Under the pieces are notes generated by a model, which did no database searches, was not told the origin of the DNA, and saw nothing but the letters and a program-made list of their open reading frames with translations. The translations under genes were made by a program, and so were the position numbers. Positions 25,159 to 33,712 of a stretch of 64,000 nt of DNA are shown one piece after another. The DNA is from Polaribacter sp. KT25b (GTDB lineage Bacteria > Bacteroidota > Bacteroidia > Flavobacteriales > Flavobacteriaceae), in contig NZ_LT629752.1 in assembly GCF_900105145.1 (NCBI RefSeq), positions 1,956,001 through 2,020,000 of the forward strand, in the 5' to 3' direction. Numbering within the stretch: position 1 is the stretch's first letter; every line of letters begins with the position of its first letter.

Positions 25159-25686
25159 TTGAAAAAAAGTATCCTTTTAATTGTATTCTTATCAATAAAT
25201 TTCATCGCATTTTCACAAGAACATGAGCATGAAAAAGAAAATTTTAAACATTTTAGAATTAGTCCTGTATTAAGTCATACTTATATTCCTATGGCTACAA
25301 ATGATGGTGATAAAACAGTTATTGTTCCGTCTATAGGTTTAGATATAGAATACTGGATAAATGAAAAATTTGGATTTGGATTTCATAATGATTTAGAGCT
25401 AGAAACTTTTGAAATAGAAAAAGAAGAAGAAATTTTTATTGAAAAAGAATTTCCTGTAGTATTAACTTTTGACGCTCTTTGGAAATTTCATAAAGAATGG
25501 GTTTTTGTTTTTGGTGCTGGTGTAGAATTTGAAAAAAATGAAAATCTATTTATTGTAAGAACTGGTCTAGAATACGAAATTGAATTTGGTAATAATTGGG
25601 ATGTTTCACCAACAGTTTTATACGATCATCGAGCAAATAATTTTGATACTTGGTCTATTGGTATCGGAATTGGTAAACGTTTTTAA
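25159..25686 (+). CDS. Putative outer-membrane beta-barrel protein
   Basis: Protein of 175 aa with a signal peptide (1-19, ending IAFSQ) followed by a His/Glu-rich start (EHEHEKENFKH). Alternating amphipathic strands (SIGLDIEYWINEKFGFGFHNDLELETFEI, FVFGAGVEFEKNENLFIVRTGLEYEIEF as separate segments) and the terminal GIGIGKRF with a final Phe fit an eight-stranded barrel. The start is TTG 25159. The EHEHE segment could bind metal, but this is a guess. The following 298 nt hold a terminator and the operator array of the alginate lyase gene. Confidence 0.65.
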   Translation: MKKSILLIVFLSINFIAFSQEHEHEKENFKHFRISPVLSHTYIPMATNDGDKTVIVPSIGLDIEYWINEKFGFGFHNDLELETFEIEKEEEIFIEKEFPVVLTFDALWKFHKEWVFVFGAGVEFEKNENLFIVRTGLEYEIEFGNNWDVSPTVLYDHRANNFDTWSIGIGIGKRF

Positions 25687-25824
25687 TATTATAAAATTAG
25701 TTCGTTTTACTACCTTAATTTCTTCTGATACTATTTAAAACTTTAACATTAGTCTTATACTCGCTCTATGCTCTTTTGCATATTTTATCCTTTATTACAA
25801 CTCATAGTTCAATTCAAATTAAAT

Positions 25825-25866
25825 AAATTATCACTTTACTTATTAAAGTGATAATTTTATTTTTTT
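25825..25866 (+). terminator. Strong terminator before the alginate lyase gene
   Basis: A perfect 14-bp stem, AAATTATCACTTTA (25825-25838) and TAAAGTGATAATTT (25844-25857), with a 5-nt loop and a T-rich tail. Confidence 0.85.
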
Positions 25867-25927
25867 TCCAACCTTTTTAATCAAAAAAAATACTGAAATA
25901 TCAATTTATTAATTTCAAAAATATTAT

Positions 25928-25969
25928 ATTTGGAAACCATAAATTGGTTAACCAATTTGGTAATCCAAA
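25928..25969 (+). promoter_or_regulatory. Array of TTGG...CCAA palindromes upstream of the PL6 lyase
   Basis: The central site AAATTGGTTAACCAATTT (25941-25958) is a perfect 18-bp palindrome. It is flanked by TTTGGAAACC and by the inverted repeat TTTGG-TAAT-CCAAA (25956-25969). The GT..AC core fits operators of GntR/FadR-family regulators. It ends 16 nt before the start codon, so a bound repressor would block transcription. No GntR gene is in the window. Confidence 0.55.
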
Positions 25970-25984
25970 ATAAATTCGATCAAA

Positions 25985-28381
25985 ATGATACTAAAAAAAA
26001 TACTCCTTTCTTTAATAATTCTATCTCAATTATCTATTTTTTCTCAAGATAATAAAGTTTTAGTTAGCAATATATCAGAATATAAAGCTGCAATAAAAAA
26101 AGCTATTCCTGGCACTAAAATAATACTTAAAAATGGTATTTGGAAAGACGCAAAATTAGATGCTTTTGGCAATGGAACAAAAGAGAAACCAATTACTATA
26201 CAAGCAGAAACTGCCGGTAAAGTAATTCTAAGCGGAAACTCAAGCATAGATATTTATGGTACTTATATTATTGTTTCTGGTTTTTGGTTTAAAGAAGGAA
26301 ATCCGACAGAAAAATCGATAGTTAATTTTAAAAAAAATGACACTCAATTTGCTAATAACTGTAGATTTACCCACAACACAATTTCATATTACAATCCAGA
26401 AGATGCAAGTGTAAATTCTCATTGGGTAGATTTATGGGGAAAAAATAATAGAGTAGATCATAACAATTTTACAGGTAAAACCAATGATGGAACAACTGTA
26501 GTTGTTTGGCTAAAAGGCGAAGAACATATTGAAAATAATCATTCAATAGATCATAATTTCTTTGGACCAAGACCAGATCTTGGTAAAAATGGTGGAGAAA
26601 CTATTAGAATTGGTACAAGTGAAAATTCTATGAAATCATCTAAAACAATTGTAGAAAATAATACTTTTAAAAATTGTGATGGTGAAATAGAAATTATCTC
26701 TAACAAATCTGGAGATAATATTTTTAGAGATAATTTATTTATAGAAAGTAAAGGTGCTTTAACTTTAAGACATGGTGACAATGCATTAGTAGAAAACAAC
26801 ATTTTTATTGGTAATAATGTATCAAATACTGGCGGAATTAGAATTATAAACCAAGGTCATATTATTAGAAATAATTTAATGATTGGTTTAACTGGTAATA
26901 ATTTTAGAGGTCCAATTGTTGTTATGAACGGCGTACCAAACTCACCTTTAAACAGGTACAGACAGGTTAAAAATGTAAACATTCAAAACAATACGTTAAT
27001 TAATTGTGGGTCGATAGAATTTGCGGCTGGTAAAGATGATGAAAGAAGCTTACCTCCTACTAATACTATTTTTGCAAACAATTTAATTACGAATACTAAC
27101 GGAATTAAAATTTTAAATTCTTCTGATGATATTAGCGGAATTACTTTAAAAAATAATATTGTAGATTCTAGTGTAGATGTAGATGAAAATCAGTTTACTA
27201 AACAAACCATTGATTGGAATTTATTACAATCTTTACCAATGCCTTCTTCTAAAAATCAATTTTTAATATCAAATTTTAAAAATGATAAAAGTCCTAAAGT
27301 AGATATTACTGAATCAGAAAAAAATCCTTTTGTTGTAGGTGCATTCAATTTAGATAATGCTAAATTACCTAAAGCGTTAAAGGTAAAAACGGGTCCTTAT
27401 TGGAATCCAATAATTGAAACTCCAAAAGTAATAGTCAAAGCAGTAACTATTGAAGTAGAACCTGGAGTTGAAACACTAGCTAAAGCATTAAAAAAAGCAA
27501 CTCCTTTAACAACTCTTCAATTAAAAGATGGTCTATACTATTTTGATAAAACTCAAAAAATTAAAAGTAACATTACCATAAAAGGAACAAAGGAAACGGT
27601 TTTAAAAGTTAGTGATAATTTAGAAAAAGAATTAACCTACTTTTTTAGAGTTGAAGAAAATGCTACTTTAAATTTAAAAAACATCACTTTTGATGGTAGC
27701 AATGATACACAAGTAAAATATGCTATTGTTTCTCCTGATAAAGAACAAGGAGGTTTATATAAATTATTTATTGATGGTTGTACTTTTAAAAACTTTACAA
27801 ATAAAAATGGAGGAAGTATTTACAAAGCTTACAACGGTACTTTAGCTGATACAATTAGTATTAAAAACTCGTCTTTTTTAAACAGCTATAGAGGTTTAAA
27901 TTTATCTTACGAAAAAGAGAATTTTAAATACAATGCTAAAACCATTATTATTCATAATTCTATATTTAAAGATATAGAAGAATTTGCTATTAATTATACG
28001 AAAGTAGATCCATTATTACTAGAACAAAATGGTAGTTTACATATTACTAATTCTATTTTTAGTAGAGTTAGTAATTCAGAAAAAGGGTATGTAATTAAAG
28101 TAAAATCTATACCATCTGTAATTATTAAGAACTCGGTTTTTGAAAACAGTTATAATATTATAAATCCTATTAAACTATCTGATAAAGGAAGTATTATAGA
28201 AAATTGTTTGGTCTATTCGTGTGGTAAAATTATTGCAAAGAAAAATGCTGAAGAAAAAAACATACTATATAAAAATCCAAAATGGGATGATAAAAATAAT
28301 TTTATCCCAAGTAAAAAATCAGATTTATTAAAAGAGAATAATAAAATAGAAACAATTGGTTTAATCTTTTCAGATAAATAA
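25985..28381 (+). CDS. Alginate lyase, polysaccharide lyase family 6, two-domain
   Basis: Secreted enzyme of 798 aa cleaving alginate by beta-elimination. Signal peptide 1-20 (SIFSQ). The first right-handed beta-helix (about 25-400) carries NGGETIRIGTSEN, EIEIISNKS and LTLRHGDN. Glu234, Glu236, Lys241 and Arg262 have the same spacing as the Ca2+ ligands and catalytic Lys/Arg of AlyGC (E213, E215, K220, R241), so it should be active. A second beta-helix (about 485-790) with repeated short strands completes the two-domain layout. Related chondroitinase B shares the fold, but the KDG genes nearby favour alginate. Controlled by the palindrome array upstream; no SusCD pair is adjacent. Confidence 0.92.
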   Translation: MILKKILLSLIILSQLSIFSQDNKVLVSNISEYKAAIKKAIPGTKIILKNGIWKDAKLDAFGNGTKEKPITIQAETAGKVILSGNSSIDIYGTYIIVSGFWFKEGNPTEKSIVNFKKNDTQFANNCRFTHNTISYYNPEDASVNSHWVDLWGKNNRVDHNNFTGKTNDGTTVVVWLKGEEHIENNHSIDHNFFGPRPDLGKNGGETIRIGTSENSMKSSKTIVENNTFKNCDGEIEIISNKSGDNIFRDNLFIESKGALTLRHGDNALVENNIFIGNNVSNTGGIRIINQGHIIRNNLMIGLTGNNFRGPIVVMNGVPNSPLNRYRQVKNVNIQNNTLINCGSIEFAAGKDDERSLPPTNTIFANNLITNTNGIKILNSSDDISGITLKNNIVDSSVDVDENQFTKQTIDWNLLQSLPMPSSKNQFLISNFKNDKSPKVDITESEKNPFVVGAFNLDNAKLPKALKVKTGPYWNPIIETPKVIVKAVTIEVEPGVETLAKALKKATPLTTLQLKDGLYYFDKTQKIKSNITIKGTKETVLKVSDNLEKELTYFFRVEENATLNLKNITFDGSNDTQVKYAIVSPDKEQGGLYKLFIDGCTFKNFTNKNGGSIYKAYNGTLADTISIKNSSFLNSYRGLNLSYEKENFKYNAKTIIIHNSIFKDIEEFAINYTKVDPLLLEQNGSLHITNSIFSRVSNSEKGYVIKVKSIPSVIIKNSVFENSYNIINPIKLSDKGSIIENCLVYSCGKIIAKKNAEEKNILYKNPKWDDKNNFIPSKKSDLLKENNKIETIGLIFSDK

Positions 28382-28421
28382 CTACTTATCAACTCAAAAT
28401 TTAAGTAATATATATATTATT

Positions 28422-28450
28422 TAAGGCTGTCTTTTTAGGCAGCCTTATCT
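28422..28450. terminator. Terminator between the lyase and the EamA gene
   Basis: TAAGGCTG (28422-28429) and CAGCCTTA (28440-28447) form a stem. It overlaps the stop of the convergent EamA gene and is followed by a T-rich stretch on the plus strand. Confidence 0.7.
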
Positions 28451-29286
28451 TTTTTTCTTTTTAAATATATGTTATAAATTAAACCTAATAAAATTAAAAA
28501 TATACCGAGTAAAGTCCAAAGGTTATATTTTTCACCAAACCAAGAAGCACCAATTATAATCATAAAAATAACTTCTAAATACTTTAAAGGTGCTATCACA
28601 TTCGTTTCGTGTAGTTGTAAAGCTTTTGTCATATATAATTGCCCAACATAACCAAAAACACCTAAACTTAATAAAAGTAACCACTCATTTAATGTAGGAT
28701 TTCTCCAATGATTGATTGACATAATTCCACCAAAAACAAAAGCCATTACCATAAAATAATTTATAATTACTAACGGATTTTCTTTATCACCAATTTTACG
28801 AATAATTATAAAAATGAAACCTAAAGAAATCGCCGAGCAAAAAACAAATAAAAGTCCTATTGAATTTACTTCAACACCAAATCCTTTAATAATTAAAACA
28901 CCAACAAAGGCAATAATAAAAAGGAACCATTGCATCAATTTAATTTTTTCTTTTAAGAAAATTAACGCAAAAATAGCTCCAAAAATTGGTGAAGTATATC
29001 TTAAAGAAACTGCTGTGCCAATAGCAAGATAATTTAAAGATTGAAAAAAACATGTTAAAGAAATTACACCTGCAATTCCCCTAAGAGCTAATAATTTTTT
29101 ATGAGTACCTAATACTGGAATTTTATATTTTATGATTAACGGGATCGTAAATGCTAAAGTACCAATAGATCTAAAAAATACAATTTGATACACATTAAAA
29201 ACATTTAAATATTTTACAACAGCATTCATTAGCGAAAATGCCATCACACTAAATATCATATAAAAAATTGCTTTGTTTTGTTTCAT
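28435..29286 (-). CDS. EamA/DMT-family transporter
   Basis: Inner-membrane protein of 283 aa with ten helices in two five-helix repeats. The first repeat has AFSLMNAVVKYLNVFNVYQIVFFRS and ISLTCFFQSLNYLAIGTAVSLRYTSPIFGAIFA; the second has GYVGQLYMTKALQLHETNVIAPLKYLEVIFMIIIGASWFGE, split here by repeats. Family members export or import amino acids, nucleobases or sugars. It points into the alginate lyase gene and away from the KDG operon, separated from the latter by a strong terminator. A role in uronate uptake is possible but unsupported. Confidence 0.85.
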   Translation of the reverse strand: MKQNKAIFYMIFSVMAFSLMNAVVKYLNVFNVYQIVFFRSIGTLAFTIPLIIKYKIPVLGTHKKLLALRGIAGVISLTCFFQSLNYLAIGTAVSLRYTSPIFGAIFALIFLKEKIKLMQWFLFIIAFVGVLIIKGFGVEVNSIGLLFVFCSAISLGFIFIIIRKIGDKENPLVIINYFMVMAFVFGGIMSINHWRNPTLNEWLLLLSLGVFGYVGQLYMTKALQLHETNVIAPLKYLEVIFMIIIGASWFGEKYNLWTLLGIFLILLGLIYNIYLKRKKDKAA

Positions 29287-29304
29287 AAAAAAATAAATTT
29301 AAAT

Positions 29305-29338
29305 AAAAAACCCGAAGTCACAATGAACTTCGGGCTTT
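29305..29338. terminator. Terminator of the kdgK-PFK-aldolase operon
   Basis: CCCGAAGT (29311-29318) and ACTTCGGG (29327-29334) with an A-tract on the left, which is the T-tract on the minus strand. Confidence 0.9.
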
Positions 29339-29371
29339 TGTTCGTTTTATAAACTAATCAACCTCACAAAA

Positions 29372-30040
29372 CTATTTTTTTAATCCTTTTATAATTTCAA
29401 TAGCACCTTTAGTTAAGCTTTCAATTTTAGCATAATCAAAGTTACCATTAGCGTCTTTTGCCATTAATTGAGATCCCATTCCAACACAAGTTACACCTGC
29501 ACCAAACCAACCTTCTAAATTTTCTTTAGTTGGAGATACACCACCAGTTGGCATAATGCTAGTCCAAGGTTGTGGGCCTTTTATACCTTTTACAAATTGA
29601 GGACCATAAATATCACCAGGAAATAATTTTACAATTTCGCATCCTAATTCTTCTGCTCTTGCAATTTCTGTAAGAGTTCCACAACCAGGAGACCATAAAA
29701 CTTTTCTTCTATTACAAACAATTGCAATATCTTCACGTAAAACCGGAGTTACAATAAAGTTTGCACCTAAAGACATAAATCTAGAAGCTGCAGCTGCATC
29801 TGTAACAGAACCAACACCCATTACCATTTCTGGTAATTCTTTAGTAACATATTTTACTAATTCTCCAAAAACTTCGTGAGCAAAATCTCCACGAGCTGTA
29901 AATTCTAAAAGTCTTGCACCACCATTATAACATGCAGTGATTACTTTTTTACTTATTTCTAAATCTTTATGATAAAATAAAGGAACCATTCCTGTATCTT
30001 TCATTACTTGTGCTACTTCTAATCTTGTAAATTGTGCCAT
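29372..30040 (-). CDS. eda: KDPG/KHG aldolase
   Basis: Class I aldolase of 222 aa splitting 2-keto-3-deoxy-6-phosphogluconate to pyruvate and glyceraldehyde-3-phosphate. Schiff-base Lys138 lies in EIVKLFPGD; Glu46 (LLEFTAR) and Arg50 are the other active-site residues; TPGGV-like MPTGGVSPTKEN binds phosphate. The TIM-barrel length is normal. Last gene of the operon, 26 nt after the PFK gene and ended by a strong terminator. Together with KdgK it completes the final two steps for alginate- or pectin-derived KDG. Confidence 0.95.
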   Translation of the reverse strand: MAQFTRLEVAQVMKDTGMVPLFYHKDLEISKKVITACYNGGARLLEFTARGDFAHEVFGELVKYVTKELPEMVMGVGSVTDAAAASRFMSLGANFIVTPVLREDIAIVCNRRKVLWSPGCGTLTEIARAEELGCEIVKLFPGDIYGPQFVKGIKGPQPWTSIMPTGGVSPTKENLEGWFGAGVTCVGMGSQLMAKDANGNFDYAKIESLTKGAIEIIKGLKK

Positions 30041-30066
30041 TATATTTTATATTTTTTTAGTTAAAT

Positions 30067-31284
30067 TTATTCCCAGTTTAATATTTTTTTGAAATCGTAT
30101 GCTTCCGGATTTGGTAAGTATTTTTTTGAATCTTCGTAATCCTTTTCTTTTATATAAAAAAGGTTGTTGATAAATAACTGTGCCATATCTGAATTTATAT
30201 TTACTAATCTTGGTGGAATTTTACCTTCATTATCTTCAAAATCTTTTAAATATAATGGCATAATATCTCCACGTGAATTTGCACTTACAATACAACCAGA
30301 AACTCCTTGATCAAATAATTTTTTTACTCCAATACCTAATAAAGTACATAATGTTAAATCAAACGCAATTGGTTTACAACATCTTAATTCATACCCCAAT
30401 TCTACCGGTCTAGATTTAATATCTAAACCAAGTTCTTTTAATTTAACTTGTAATAAATAATTAAATATATGAGATTTACTTACATTTCCTAACTCAGGAT
30501 GTCCGTGATCATCATACGTAAAGTTAATACCAGAATTAATGATTTCATCTTCTTCCATGAAGTGAAAAACACCTTCGCTAACCAAAGCTACTCCGTATTC
30601 TATACCTTGAATTTTGCATTTAACAATTGATGAAACAATCATATTAATGATTTTTTCGAAAGTAATTTTTGTTTTATTAAACATTTCAGGAATAATCATC
30701 ATTTGGTAGTGACAAGCGGATGCAATTCCAAAAGCTAAATGTCCTGCAGAACGTCCCATGGCAGCAACGACAAACCAGTTTTCACTAGTTCTTGCATCCT
30801 CGTAAACGGTGTTACCAATACGAACTCCTTCATCCTTTGCTGTATGAAATCCAAAAGTTGGGTTTCTATCTGGTAATGGTAAATCGTTGTCGATTGTTTT
30901 AGGAACATGCACATGTTTTACATCTAAATCCTGACTGTTTACATATTTAGTTAATCTATTAGCAGTAGAAGCAGTATCATCACCACCAATAGTTACTAAT
31001 AAATTTACATTGTATTTTTTAAAAAAATCGGCTTTAAAATCGCTGTCTTTTGGTTTAAATCTACTCATAATTAAAGTAGAACCACCAAGACTAAAAATAC
31101 GATCTGCACGATGAAAATTAAAAAAAACTAAAGACGGATCATTAGAAAGTAATCCTTTATAACCATGATGTACACCAATAACTTCATAACCATCTTTTAA
31201 AAAAGTTTTAGCTAAAGTACTAATTACAGTATTTATACCTGGAGCGGGACCGCCACCACACATAATTGCAATAGATTTTTTCAT
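30067..31284 (-). CDS. Phosphofructokinase with PPi-dependent signature
   Basis: Group A PFK of 405 aa, beginning IAIMCGGGPAPGINTV. Two diagnostic positions point to pyrophosphate rather than ATP: GGDDT (Asp103, where ATP enzymes have Gly) and PKTIDND (Lys129, where ATP enzymes have Gly). The catalytic Asp132 is present, as are MGRSAGHLA and the substrate motif PEMFNKTKI. PPi-PFK is reversible, so it can work in glycolysis or gluconeogenesis. It lies between KDG kinase and KDPG aldolase in one operon, which hints at a role in returning triose phosphate from uronate breakdown to hexose phosphate. Donor choice is inferred from two residues. Confidence 0.85.
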   Translation of the reverse strand: MKKSIAIMCGGGPAPGINTVISTLAKTFLKDGYEVIGVHHGYKGLLSNDPSLVFFNFHRADRIFSLGGSTLIMSRFKPKDSDFKADFFKKYNVNLLVTIGGDDTASTANRLTKYVNSQDLDVKHVHVPKTIDNDLPLPDRNPTFGFHTAKDEGVRIGNTVYEDARTSENWFVVAAMGRSAGHLAFGIASACHYQMMIIPEMFNKTKITFEKIINMIVSSIVKCKIQGIEYGVALVSEGVFHFMEEDEIINSGINFTYDDHGHPELGNVSKSHIFNYLLQVKLKELGLDIKSRPVELGYELRCCKPIAFDLTLCTLLGIGVKKLFDQGVSGCIVSANSRGDIMPLYLKDFEDNEGKIPPRLVNINSDMAQLFINNLFYIKEKDYEDSKKYLPNPEAYDFKKILNWE

Positions 31285-31407
31285 AAATTATTTAGGATTT
31301 TAGAGTTTACTTAAAATTACTAGATTCTGCTAAACCTACAAGATAAAACGCTAAAAAAATAGCGCATTACCTTGTTCATCATACAATTAACTTATAATTT
31401 TCGCTAA

Positions 31408-32448
31408 TTATCTAGCAACTCTACCAGATGCATCACCACCCATTAATTTATTAACTTCGGCAACAGTTGCTAAGTTAGCATCACCTTTAATAGTGTGTTT
31501 TAAACAAGAAGCTGCAACAGCAAAATCTAAAGCGTTTTGATCGTTATCTGGGTATGTTAATAATCCGTAGATTAAACCTCCCATAAATGAATCTCCACCA
31601 CCTACTCTATCTACGATGTCTGTAATTTGGTATTGACGAGTTTCTAACATTTTTGTTCCATCATATAAAACTCCTGCCCAAGTGTTATGAGAAGCAGATA
31701 TAGAACCTCTTAAAGTAGTAATTACCTTTTTAGCTCTTGGAAATTTCTCCATCATTTGTTGACAAACATTTAAAAATGCTTCTGCTTTTACATCATGTCC
31801 AGCTGTTTGCACTGCTGCTCCAGTAGGTTTAATTCCAAAGTGCATTTCAGCATCTTCTTCATTACCTAAAATAACATCACAGTAAGAAGTTAATTCTGTC
31901 ATTATAGCTTCACGATCTCCACCATAATTCCAAAGTTTAGCTCTGTAATTTAAATCTGTAGAAATTGTAACTCCTAATCTGCTAGCAGCTTGTACAGCTT
32001 CTAAACAAACATCTGCAGAACTTTGAGAAATTGCAGGCGTAATCCCTGTCCAATGAAACCATTCTACTCCTTTAAATACTTCATCCCAATCAATCATTCC
32101 TGGCTGGATTGTAGACATTGCAGAATGTGCTCTATCATAAACCACTTTAGATCCTCTAGATACTGCACCAGTTTCTAAAAAATAAATACCTAAACGTTCA
32201 CCACCCCAAACAATTTTATCTACATTAACACCTCTTTTACGCATTTCCATCATTGCACACTCACCAATATCATTTTTTGGTAAACGTGTTACGAAATCTG
32301 TTGAAATACCATAATTAGCTAAAGAAACTGCTACATTAGATTCTCCACCACCATATACAACATCAAAACTATTTGCTTGTGAAAATCTTAAAAATCCTTC
32401 AGGAGCTAATCTTAACATGATTTCTCCAAATGTTACAACTCTACTCAT
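31408..32448 (-). CDS. kdgK: 2-keto-3-deoxygluconate kinase
   Basis: PfkB/ribokinase-family sugar kinase of 346 aa, phosphorylating KDG to KDPG. It begins VVTFGEIMLRLAPEGFLRF, typical of KdgK, with GGGESNVAVSLANYG for sugar binding and the second signature DRVGGGDSFMGGLIYGLL bearing the catalytic Asp. Length is normal. First gene of the operon, divergent from the lacI gene. A palindrome TTAAACGTTTAA lies 34 nt before its start, so repression by the LacI protein is likely. Confidence 0.93.
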   Translation of the reverse strand: MSRVVTFGEIMLRLAPEGFLRFSQANSFDVVYGGGESNVAVSLANYGISTDFVTRLPKNDIGECAMMEMRKRGVNVDKIVWGGERLGIYFLETGAVSRGSKVVYDRAHSAMSTIQPGMIDWDEVFKGVEWFHWTGITPAISQSSADVCLEAVQAASRLGVTISTDLNYRAKLWNYGGDREAIMTELTSYCDVILGNEEDAEMHFGIKPTGAAVQTAGHDVKAEAFLNVCQQMMEKFPRAKKVITTLRGSISASHNTWAGVLYDGTKMLETRQYQITDIVDRVGGGDSFMGGLIYGLLTYPDNDQNALDFAVAASCLKHTIKGDANLATVAEVNKLMGGDASGRVAR

Positions 32449-32481
32449 TTTCTTATATTTTTATTAGGTTAAGTTAATTAG

Positions 32482-32493
32482 TTAAACGTTTAA
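32482..32493. promoter_or_regulatory. LacI-type operator, copy 1 (kdgK side)
   Basis: Perfect palindrome TTAAACGTTTAA with central CG, followed by GC. It lies in the predicted 5' region of the kdgK transcript. An identical copy sits 89 nt away beside the lacI start. Confidence 0.75.
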
Positions 32494-32537
32494 GCAGAAA
32501 CTTAAAATAAAATCAAAACCTATGTTTTACGATTTGT

Positions 32538-32569
32538 TTTGATTATAAGCTTAAAACAAGTTATCTTTG
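32538..32569 (+). promoter_or_regulatory. Bacteroidota promoter of the lacI-family gene
   Basis: TTTG (32538-32541), 20-nt spacer and TATCTTTG (32562-32569) fit the -33/-7 consensus. Operator copy 2 begins one base after the -7 box. Confidence 0.7.
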
Positions 32570-32570
32570 T

Positions 32571-32582
32571 TTAAACGTTTAA
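32571..32582. promoter_or_regulatory. LacI-type operator, copy 2 (lacI side)
   Basis: Second perfect TTAAACGTTTAA, also followed by AGC, placed across the predicted transcription start of lacI. This supports autoregulation and DNA looping with copy 1. Confidence 0.75.
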
Positions 32583-32599
32583 GCAAAGATATAAAAATT

Positions 32600-33631
32600 T
32601 TGATAAATAAAAAGAAAACTACTATAAAAGATATTGCTAATGTTTTAAACATATCTGCAGCAGCAGTTTCTAAAGCTTTACACAATGATCCTAGAATCAG
32701 TGATAAAACTAAAAAAGCAGTAAAACAAGTTGCTAAAAACTTAAATTATCAACCAAATCATTTGGCAAGTGCTTTACGAAGTGGAAAAAGTAATTTAGTG
32801 GGTGTAATTGTACCCAAAACGAACAGTAACTTTTTTTCATCAGTAATAGAAAATATAGAACAAGTTTTAAATAAAGAAGGATATAATATTATTATTACAC
32901 AATCTAAAGAATCTTTTAAAAAAGAATGTGATAGCATAGATACTTTATTATTTACACAAGTTGATGGTATTATAGCTTCTATGGCAAATGAAACTACGAA
33001 TTTAGAGCATTTTGAAAAAGTAAAATCAAATGAAATTCCTTTAATTTTGTTTGATAGAGGTGAAAACGATTTAAATGTAGATTATATTGGAATTGATGAT
33101 TATAATAGCAGCCATTTAATTGTAGAACATCTTGTAGAGCAAGGTTGTAAAAGAATAGCACATATTGGTGGTTATAAACGAACTAGAATTTTTAATAATC
33201 GAATTAAAGGTTATGTTGATGCTTTAAATAAATTTAATTTACCTCTGGATGATGAATTATTAATAGAAAGTAGTTTAACTATTGAAGATGGTAGAGACAA
33301 AATGGAGCAATTATTAGCTCTTAAAAATAGACCAGATGCAGTTTATGTTGCAGGAGATTATGCTGCTTTAGGCGCACAACAGGTTTTGCTAGAAAATAAT
33401 GTTAAAATACCCGATGAAATTGCTTTGGTTGGCTTTGGAAATGAACCTTTTACAGCATTGCTAACACCTAGTATTTCAAGTATTAATCAACATAGTGAAA
33501 TCATTGGAAAAAAAGCGGCAGAAGCATTTTTAGTACACGCAAAAAAGAGTTCATTTAAACAATCGTTAAATAAAATAATTTTAAATGCCGAATTAATTAT
33601 TAGAGATTCATCAAACAAAAAAAACCAGTGA
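32600..33631 (+). CDS. LacI-family transcriptional regulator of the KDG operon
   Basis: Repressor of 343 aa from TTG 32600 (MINKKKTTIKDIAN). An earlier TTG at 32567 lies inside the promoter and is rejected. The N-terminal helix-turn-helix is TIKDIANVLNISAAAVSKALHND, with the hinge helix NHLASALRSGKSNLVGVIVP. The periplasmic-binding-like effector domain follows (about 60-340: YIGIDDYNSSHLIVEHLVEQGCKRIAHIGG, DAVYVAGDYAALGA). Divergent from kdgK with twin operators between. The likely inducer is KDG or KDPG, by analogy and position only. Confidence 0.9.
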   Translation: MINKKKTTIKDIANVLNISAAAVSKALHNDPRISDKTKKAVKQVAKNLNYQPNHLASALRSGKSNLVGVIVPKTNSNFFSSVIENIEQVLNKEGYNIIITQSKESFKKECDSIDTLLFTQVDGIIASMANETTNLEHFEKVKSNEIPLILFDRGENDLNVDYIGIDDYNSSHLIVEHLVEQGCKRIAHIGGYKRTRIFNNRIKGYVDALNKFNLPLDDELLIESSLTIEDGRDKMEQLLALKNRPDAVYVAGDYAALGAQQVLLENNVKIPDEIALVGFGNEPFTALLTPSISSINQHSEIIGKKAAEAFLVHAKKSSFKQSLNKIILNAELIIRDSSNKKNQ

Positions 33632-33650
33632 ACATAAATTCACTGGTTTT
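33621..33650. terminator. Bidirectional terminator, lacI/glyA
   Basis: AAAACCAGTGAA (33621-33632) and TTCACTGGTTTT (33639-33650) form a perfect 12-bp stem that overlaps the lacI-family stop codon. Confidence 0.85.
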
Positions 33651-33712
33651 ATAATTTAATGTATTAATACTTCTTAATTTATTTTAATAAGTATAGTATC
33701 AATAATATATTT

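Noticed and set aside
32567..32599. TTG start for the LacI-family gene
   Set aside because: It lies in the TATCTTTG promoter box and the operator; TTG 32600 gives the normal N-terminus.
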